From Metarhizium brunneum (Eukaryota > Ascomycota > Sordariomycetes > Hypocreales > Clavicipitaceae), in contig NC_089423.1 of the NCBI RefSeq assembly GCF_013426205.1, positions 2,542,001-2,606,000 on the forward strand: a stretch of DNA of 64,000 nucleotides, written 5' to 3'. Below the pieces are notes generated by a model. The model did no database searches, was not told the DNA's origin, and worked only from the letters and a program-made list of their open reading frames with translations. Below are positions 57,001 through 64,000 of the stretch, in pieces. The position numbers and the translations under genes are program-made. How positions within the stretch are numbered: the stretch's first letter is position 1; every line of letters begins with the position of its first letter.

Positions 57001-57563
57001 TCACCGTTCGCCGGTCCGCCATATTCTACAACCCAAGCTATATCAGAGACGACCCCTTGGCTGCCCAACAACTCCTCAGTTACCGTCGCGACGCTGTAGC
57101 CGCCATCTTGGGCAATCTATACATTTTAGCTGGCGCTCTTCGATCTAAACGAAAAGTACCCGTATGTCAAGGCTATCAAAAGTTGCCAGTATATGATATT
57201 GCAAAACTGACTGGTGTCACAGCTCTATATGCCAAGCGCTGCTGCAGCCAGAAAAAAGCTATTAGTCAAAACGGCCGAGGTCGAAGAAGACATGTCTAAA
57301 AAGGCACCACCAAATGATATAAAAAAGCATAAGGAGTGGAGCGATGTTTACAGTTTTTCATACAGTGAGAGCTTAACCGGCTGTGTAGTTCAACTTGAGG
57401 AGCTAGAGAAGTATACAAAACTTATAGTTGGGGAGCAGGGGTGAGTCTGTTTTGAGCATTCTTTTATTCAGGACCTCTAGGCTAATTAATTCACACCAGA
57501 TTCGACGACGAATTTCAAGATGAAGACGAAGATGACGATAATCACGTGCAAAATGGTGATTAA
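54020..57563 (+). CDS. ArAE/Bre4-like multi-membrane protein (putative transporter)
   Basis: Seven exons (54020-55006, 55060-56385, 56452-56680, 56729-56850, 56904-57161, 57223-57440, 57500-57563) give 1067 residues in clean frame. Residues 1-130 are polar and probably cytosolic. A first block of about six membrane helices follows (TFSAFFIAYCLCLSPGV to GQVIALVVNVLIF), as in the fungal ArAE_2_N domain. A long hydrophilic helical middle comes next. A second block (YAFKVCLVTSLLSVPSYL to FFIGTAVPIIVNWVLWPF) resembles FUSC/aromatic-acid-exporter membrane segments. The C-terminal cytosolic domain (VLTRHEIRLRAPF, YMPSAAAARKKLL, WSDVYSFSYSESLT) matches the Bre4-type domain, and the protein ends in an acidic tail. 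The fold resembles bacterial aromatic acid exporters; substrate and membrane are unknown. The 66-base intron 56386-56451 is open up to the TAG of its own acceptor. Confidence 0.88.
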
Positions 57564-57663
57564 TAGCCAAGTTCTATTTAGTATTCAATTGATACCCCGT
57601 ACATATACGCCAACCTAGCATGTTTCCGTATCCATAGGTTTAAATCAAAAGATGTCTCTGCTC

Positions 57664-60600
57664 CTAAACCCCCATGTATGCGCCATTCGTCATTTCATTA
57701 AGGATGTCCCTTGTAACCAGTTTTCCTTTCAAAAGCGCCCGTTCCCCAATCCTCGCCTTCTTTGGCGATGGACGGCGATTTTCCTTGCCTTCAAGGCTGA
57801 ATACTCCCTTCTTCACTGTCTTCTTAGGGGACTTTGACTTTGGTGTCGGGCCAGCAGTCATGGGTGTGCTTAGTTCTTCAAAATAATGGCTCTCAAGGGC
57901 ATCTGCTGGCAGATTATATATCCAATCCCGCCCTTCCATCAAAGAAATAAACTTGCTTAGCATGTTCTCCTTTCCACTGTGTTTCAAGGTATTCATGCTT
58001 CCTACAACCAGAAGCTTTGTCTTGGCTCGCGTAAACGCGACGTTAATTCTCCTCCAATCTTTAAGCAGGTCTCCAATGTTGCATGCTTCGTTGCTCCGTA
58101 CAAGACTGAGTACGACAACCTCCTTGTCTCGTCCTTGGAATCGATCAGTGGTGTGCATCTCAACTCCTGCGTAGCCCTTCAGACGGTCTTTCAAAAGGAA
58201 CAGCTGGGCTCGGTAATGAGTCATGACACCTACTTCGGACGCAGGTACTCCAACTGCGAGAAGGCTTTCTACCAATTGCGATACGAGTCGCACTTCTGTA
58301 GAGTTCACAATTCGCTTTCCTTGAGCCTCCTCTCTAACCAGAGGTCTTATTGTATCAGTGTTGACAAACCGAACTCGCGCCTCGCTTTCCAGGAGATCGT
58401 ATAGCCAACAGCGAGACGGGCCAGGGCCAGTACAGAACGATCGTGGTGTTCCTGGATGTGTCAACGAGGATGCGCTGAAATGAACCTGGCCAAGAGCATT
58501 GATATTTGGAATATGAAGTCTCTTCCTTCGTAGTGATTCTGTCCCACATCGCAGCCTCCCGTTATAAATTAAGGTATTGCTAAGCGTCATAATATCCTCG
58601 CACATTCGATATTGGTGCTCAAGATTGACAACCGCCTCCGGGTGAGCATCTGAAAGTAGTTTGAACAAGCTTACGTCGAGACCACCTTCCCGTGCGTCTT
58701 CATTCCGCACAACCGGAGGTAGCTGATTGTGGTCACCAACGAGAACGAATGAGCGTGCCATTCGAATAGGTCCGGCGCAGATGGGGAGTGTAATCTGTGA
58801 TGCTTCATCTACAATGCAGTAGTCGAACGAACGCTCTTGGAAAACCGGATGATTGATGCCTAAACAAGTAGTAGCAACGATGGGCGTGCCATGCCAAGCT
58901 TCTTTAATCTCGTCAAAGGTTTTCCTGGGCTGGCCAGCAAGATGAGCAAAATCTTGGACCTCAAGGTGAACTTTTGCCGGTGCCCCAAGACGCAGCACCG
59001 GAATCTTGTCGGTCTTAAGCTTTAACAAAATGTTGTCCACCGCCGTGTGGGTATGAGATGTAAGCAATACGGTCTTGCCTTGCGATACAAGTGCTCGAAT
59101 AATGTGTGCGATTGTTGTCGTCTTGCCGGTGCCAGGCATACCAAGAACCAAGGAGTAGTCTTGTGTGCTCATGACTTTCTCAATGGCTCGCCTCTGGTCA
59201 ACATTGAGATTTTCTCCGTCTGTAACAGTGTATTGTGTTGGGGCCGTCTTGAACCGAGGGGGAGCGAGATCAACAATTAAGCGTCGTATTTGAGTCGCTG
59301 CAGGCACGTCATTTGCCATCATTTGTACAAGATTGTTCCTTACAGTCGCCATGCCATTGCTGAACTCATCTTGATCAAGTCGATATCGTACAGGCGGGTG
59401 CTTGATGTTGGATTGTTCCTGGTCTGGGGACTTTCCTTGTGTCACATCCATGATACTGGAAAACACTTGATTATCAATTTCATCAAACCCAAGTTGACGG
59501 TTTCGGGCATTGTGCAGCCTTCGATCGACCGCAACACTTATCCGTTGCTTGCGAACTGAAGTAACGTATCCAATGGCCAATGCAAAATGGCCTTCTTCAT
59601 CCGACACAACCACGGGCTCCCCGGTCATCAACTCTGATTCCAGGAAAGAAAAGCTAGGTTGATGGTTTCGTTTAACAAACGTGTAATGAAACCGGTTGAT
59701 GCGCGGGTTAAGAGTGTCGACAGATGCGGATCCTTCTTCAATTATGACATCAGAAAAACATCTCGACTTTTTCTCACGCTCGGTGCTCGTCATTGTCCAT
59801 AGCTCTCGCTTCGTCTTCTGGCTTTCCTTTTCTTCCATTGTGAGGAGATTTTCCCATTTCACAAAAAAATCCTGATGAGTTGGTGTTAGGTGTCTGACAA
59901 GCTCGTCAAACTTTTCATGCATGCCACTAGATTCACCATCGCCGTCGTCGGCAAGGCGATGATAAGTAAAACATGACGTTTTGGCGTAACACTTCCCGCA
60001 CATATGCTTACTCTTCAGCATCGGCGGCAGCTGTACACTCCTCTCTCTGATGTAACACGCCAGTTGATTTCTTTGGAGAATCATGTGTCGCAGCTCGTGT
60101 TGGATTGCAGGAATGCGCAGAGTTTTCGACGTTTCCATGTAATAAAGAATACCATAGGCAATATCGATATCATAGCGGTCGGATAATAGGAGAGTATAAA
60201 GTGCAGTTTGGGCCATATGACTGCTGTTGGCATGCTTGCCAGTTTTGACCTCGAACGGCACTGTTAGGGTCCTTGTTTGTTCCCCATCTGACATAGCGAC
60301 TTCAACAGTGGCATCTATGTTGCCTTTAAGTCCATACATAGGCGACCAGACATGCTCTTCGACATCGAGTAGCTTTGTGATCGCCATGTTTGCTTTCTTC
60401 CCATTCCGATCTTCCACGACCGCATCATCCTGTACCAGATTATTAGCACATCACTGAAACATGGAATGATACCAGCACGTGTTTGGTCCATACCTGTGGT
60501 TTTGGCGCGACAAAGGCCTTTGCCCAGTAACTCAACTCGGTCATTTTTGATAGGAGATGCTCTTTGGCGCTTGGTAACCCAACTTTAATCGTATACAAGT

Positions 60601-62651
60601 CTTCCACGTGATTTTCGGTGATTTTGTCAATTATGCAGCCAAGGAATGGCAAATCCCACTGGTTTGCCATTAGAGCCTCTTGAAATATCTCATGAAGCAT
60701 TGTGCCATAGACAAGGGGGGGAGAAGCCTCGCTGGTAGCCTTAACACGATCTTGCAGTACCGCTCGACGCATGCAGCCGAACGAGTCCGCAACAACCGTG
60801 GATGAAATAAGTTGATCTGGGTGCAGTATCAAAAGGTTTTGTGCATCATCAATAATGCACTGGCCGCGAGCTGAAAAAGAGCCAATAACGTGGACGTAAG
60901 AATTGGTGTGTGCAGGTGTTTCGAACCAAGCACCCCGAAGATGTACCGTCCTGGTGACTTTCGAATTATCGGCTTGAATAATGAGAATCTGATTTGAAGT
61001 TAGCTAGAATCGTCGTTTGAAGAGCGGAGGTCAACAAGCCTTTTCTGGTCTAGTCACGCGATATTTATCAACGAAATCACCGTCTAGAACACCTGTCACT
61101 AAATATCGCTGGATTGTTTTTGCCTTTTGTTGTCTCTACCTTGATTTAGTAAATGGAGCACTGGGGTGGTTTCGCAATACTTTGACCTACACTTTTGGAC
61201 GGCGGCTCTAGTTGTTGTATCGATTGAGTCGCGGCCAGTTCCACGGCATCGAAGTCGATATCCCCATCTAGGTCGTTACCAAATTCATCACCAGGACTCT
61301 CTTCAAGTTTCGCAGCCGGGAGGTTCTTGGAATGTCTCTTGGGCGTTGAAATTCCAAGAGCTTGTCGTGATTGCACAATGTTGTCACAAACGCTATCATC
61401 ATCATCCATGTCGTTGAATTCCTCGACCAGGTCTATGACACTTTGGCTTTTCCCGTCATGGTTCCGTCGACCCGGCTGGCCTTGATCGATCTTGTCTGGT
61501 AGTGGAGTGTTAGTAGTGCCTGTGGCTTGCATGCTCGCTTCCAGTTCCACGAAAACATCGTCATCGAAATCATCACCATAGTCGGAAGATGAAGATGACG
61601 GCTCAGCTGATTTCTCCGCGCGTCGCGGCGTCTCCATTCTTTCCGGCGACCGCTTTCTCTTCTTTGGTGACGGCGATCTCATGAGCTGCTCCTGAGCCCG
61701 ACTGGGGCCTGGCTCGTTAATGGTGCCCGTGACTGTGTCTAATAATGCTGTGACTAGAGACGATTTCGATGCTGCTTCCATCTCCCGCTGCTGACTACTG
61801 CTTTGACTTCCCGATTTAGATCTCTCTACTTTCCTTCTCTTTGGCCAATTTAAACCACAGCTTATTGCCCTCCGCAAGTTGGCGTCGCCTCGACGAGCAG
61901 ACATGTCCTTCGATGGTTTTGGTGATGATGAAACCGTGAGCTGTGCCAGCGAAGGATTCATGGCTCCGTTAGGCGTGGTTATGTTTTCCGATCCATTCAG
62001 CGAATATCGATCCCACAGTTCCACGGTTGGATCAACGCGGGGTGATCGAAGAGCCGTTCTCAACTTGTCGACATTGACTGCTGGCAAACCCCCCTTGTCC
62101 GTAGCCGGCGATGATATAGGCGAGGAGCTTCGGGCACGTTTTCTGCCCTTCCGGTTCATCATCGGCGATAACGCTGCTGCATACAGCGTGTCTTGCTGGT
62201 TATTCCAAAGCAGCTTGTCGTTTGGGGAAGAAATATCGGCCTCATTCTCCGCTGGGGCTGCATTCGGCTCAAGCAAGTCTCTCCAGTTCAACCGAGTCAC
62301 CGGTGTGGCAGCGTTTCCCACTACGCCAGCTCTTGCAACTGCGGCGTCCTGGGGCTTGGTGGGTGTACCACTGGCCTCACCCGGAGCGGAAGCTACAGAC
62401 TCATCTTCGGCAGGTCTATATTGGAACCTGCTAAGTTTTTTCTTCGTAACATCGGAAACAGGTGGTAACGGTCTTGGTCTTTGTGCCTGTAAATTGGCAG
62501 GATGGCTGTGTGATCGTTGCCACGGACCGCGGTTCTACTCTCAAGTCAATCAACACGAGGCTCGGCCAGTAAAACACTGCAAAGCTGGTTAACGGGTGTC
62601 TCTTACCTTCGACAAGCCTATACTCTCAGAATATGACTTCTGAAGCGGCAT
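57664..62651 (-). CDS. dna2: DNA2 replication helicase/nuclease
   Basis: Five exons (62651-62607, 62486-61191, 61135-61040, 60988-60494, 60429-57664) give 1565 residues. The first exon encodes MPLQKSYSESIGLSK; the gene then runs through a disordered Ser/Pro/acidic region to about residue 445. RYLVTGVLDGDF and RTVHLRGAWFETPAH start the OB/nuclease part. The iron-sulfur cysteines have Dna2 spacing: one in FGCMRRAVLQ and three in C-X2-C-X5-C (HMCGKCYAKTSC). The RecB-type nuclease residues include YGTMLHEIF and FEVKTGK. The SF1B helicase has Walker A GMPGTGKTTT near 1075, DEASQ, and later motifs DRFQGRDKEVV and NVAFTRAK. Dna2 cuts long Okazaki flaps and resects DNA ends. The intron between exons 3 and 4 seems to start with GC. 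A single ACGCGT lies 153 bases upstream. It converges with the membrane-protein gene 100 bases away. Confidence 0.93.
60989..61039 (-). other. Probable GC-AG intron in DNA2
   Basis: On the minus strand the exon ends ...CCAGAAAAG and the intron starts GCTTGTTGACC, with CTAACTTC before the ATCAG acceptor. Only this donor joins VTRPEK to ILIIQADNS in frame. The nearest GT donors either break frame or delete the RPEK stretch, which I recall as conserved in fungal Dna2. Confidence 0.6.
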
Positions 62652-63059
62652 CTTTGGCAATAACCATTCACAATGCTAGATCATTAGGCGCCTTTGCCTT
62701 TGCACAGCTCACCAAGACGAATCGGCCATGTGGGGATGTAATTCGGTGCAAACAAACTTGGCCCTCCAAGCCAAGGGATGATAGATCGATGGCCAGATGG
62801 AAGACGCGTCCTGCACTTTCCGACCGCGTCCAGCCCCGCCAAGCAACGCGACCCCTGTCGAGCCCGCATGGCAACCAGTGGCCCCATCACGTGCTGTTTC
62901 AATCTTATCGATAAAGCTCACCCCGGATACAGCCGCTTCTCGTGGAGTCGTGCGTCATTGTCGAACCGTCCTTCAGCTGCTCAATCAAATCGACATATCC
63001 GCCAGGTTTTCCTTGTTTGGCAATAGGCATCGGCTCTCACCAATTCTCGTCTCTTCATC
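62652..63059. promoter_or_regulatory. Divergent promoter of DNA2 and the terminal gene
   Basis: A 408-base spacer between two start codons, with one ACGCGT and no TACGGAGTA motif. No gene is seen inside it. Confidence 0.6.
62804..62809. promoter_or_regulatory. MluI cell-cycle box (ACGCGT)
   Basis: An exact MCB core in the context AAGACGCGTCCT, 153 bases upstream of the DNA2 start and about 250 upstream of the divergent gene. Confidence 0.55.
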
Positions 63060-64000
63060 ATGGAGAGGCCAAACGACGGGGAGGTTCATCCGCCGCGCAT
63101 GACGCGGGCAGAGTATACCCGCAATGTCCGGGCTGCTATTGAAGAACGACGGCACAAAGCCATGGTCAACCGGCAACACTACCAGCCTCAGATTCACGAA
63201 CAAATCCAGAGGCTCTTCTCAGATTATGAGGCTCCATTCTACGCCAGAATGCGCGGTTTCGGCCGCACGCAAACCCTTGCGCTAGCCGAGTCTACCGTCT
63301 TGGGCCTGGCCGCCGGCACCGACAGGAACCTAAGTGATACTGAGACGCAGGCATTGACGGAGCATTTCCTCTCCAGCGTTCACAACATGCTGGCATGGAA
63401 ATGGGTCATGACCGGTCTAGCAGGATACATGGCCTACCGCGGGCGGCAGACCATGCGGTTCCCCTTCTTCAAGCCCGTCATTACAGGCGGACGATTCAAC
63501 CCCGCCACCGGCGGTCCCCAAGTCCGCATCATGTGGCACACTGCCCGGTTTGCAGCATACTACGGCACATTCTGGCTCATTGGAGAGCCAATCTTCCAGG
63601 GTGTCAACTTCCTGCGCCAGAGCTATTCCATGGACAAGGACCCAAGGCTCGCCTCGCTGCTGCGAGACGGAAAGAAACAGACTGGCGAGGTCCTCGGCGC
63701 CGTTCAGGACTCAAATAGCCAGCAATACGGAGATGCTTGGAGACCTGAATCACAACAAGAATACTCGTCACAAATCAATGACGGCTACCAGCGACCTTCT
63801 CAGCCGACACAAGCACAAGAGCAACAAACATGGGCCTCGTATCGCCGCCCCGAACCAGCGCAGCAGTCTCCACGGGGTTGGGACGCAGCAGACGACATTG
63901 ACGATGCATCCCCCGTGGCACCGTCACCTAGATCACAGGCTGAAGGGGCTCAATCCTACGGCGGCTCCGCATGGGATCGTGTACGACAGCAGGCCCAGTA
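63060..64000 (+). CDS. Unidentified membrane protein, cut by the window end
   Basis: An uninterrupted frame from the ATG at 63060 to the last base: 313 codons with no stop, so the 3' end is missing. I do not recognise the family. The first 75 residues are charged and helical (MTRAEYTRNVRAAIEERRHK). Two moderately hydrophobic segments follow: MLAWKWVMTGLAGYMAY and HTARFAAYYGTFWLIGEPIF. Between them is RFPFFKPVITGGRFNPATGG. The remainder (from about residue 215) is Gln/Ser/Pro-rich and disordered. Codon use is like that of the neighbours, and the frame is much longer than expected by chance, so it is a real gene. A membrane location is likely; the compartment is unknown. It shares its promoter with DNA2. 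Confidence 0.85.
   Translation, partial: MERPNDGEVHPPRMTRAEYTRNVRAAIEERRHKAMVNRQHYQPQIHEQIQRLFSDYEAPFYARMRGFGRTQTLALAESTVLGLAAGTDRNLSDTETQALTEHFLSSVHNMLAWKWVMTGLAGYMAYRGRQTMRFPFFKPVITGGRFNPATGGPQVRIMWHTARFAAYYGTFWLIGEPIFQGVNFLRQSYSMDKDPRLASLLRDGKKQTGEVLGAVQDSNSQQYGDAWRPESQQEYSSQINDGYQRPSQPTQAQEQQTWASYRRPEPAQQSPRGWDAADDIDDASPVAPSPRSQAEGAQSYGGSAWDRVRQQAQ

Overview
This window looks like nuclear DNA of a filamentous ascomycete, most likely a sordariomycete of the order Hypocreales. The reasons are short GT-AG introns of about 50-180 bases with CTAAC-like branch points, long GC-balanced intergenic stretches, proteins of typical Pezizomycotina type (Zn2Cys6 regulator, ArAE-type membrane protein, G1 peptidase, secreted tyrosinase), and a short motif, TACGGAGTA, scattered through the non-coding DNA. 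The species cannot be named from the sequence. I see no rRNA, tRNA, CRISPR array or intact transposon.

Layout. 1-20 kb is gene-poor and accessory in flavour: an FMN-binding split-barrel protein (+), a secreted G1 glutamic peptidase (-), a membrane-anchored spermidine-synthase-like protein (-), a TamA/Dal81-like regulator (-), a GNAT acetyltransferase (-) and a secreted tyrosinase (-), separated by 1-4.4 kb gaps. 20.6-31.6 kb is dense: MCM10 (-), RNase H2 subunit B (+), DASH subunit DUO1 (-), an unidentified nuclear-looking protein rich in CDK sites (+), and a SurE-TTL fusion of the Pby1 type (+). 31.6-37.4 kb is a gene-free stretch. From 37.4 kb come a PMCA-type Ca2+-ATPase (+), a Sir2-class deacetylase (+) with a long low-complexity leader, a Scy1/SCYL2 pseudokinase (-), a mitochondrial branched-chain aminotransferase (+), a complex I ESSS subunit (-), an ArAE-like multi-membrane protein (+), DNA2 helicase-nuclease (-), and an unidentified membrane protein cut by the window end (+).

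How the genes fit together. Four genes belong to chromosome replication or segregation: MCM10 (origin firing), RNase H2B (RNA-DNA removal, with a C-terminal PIP-like box), DNA2 (Okazaki flap processing) and DUO1 (kinetochore-microtubule coupling). The three divergent promoters that serve them carry ACGCGT, the MluI cell-cycle box bound by MBF at G1/S: two copies, two copies and one copy. The unidentified CDK-site-rich protein shares one of these promoters. Separately, the aminotransferase promoter holds two overlapping CCGGTACCGG sequences, which fit the binding site of the leucine-pathway regulator Leu3.

Gene models were built by reading splice sites by eye, and total exon lengths were checked for frame. 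Several models depend on splice choices that a naive reading misses: a 10-base first exon in MCM10, a separate first exon in the Ca2+-ATPase and in DNA2, a probable GC-AG intron in DNA2, and stop-free introns of 66 and 150 bases that keep frame in two other genes.
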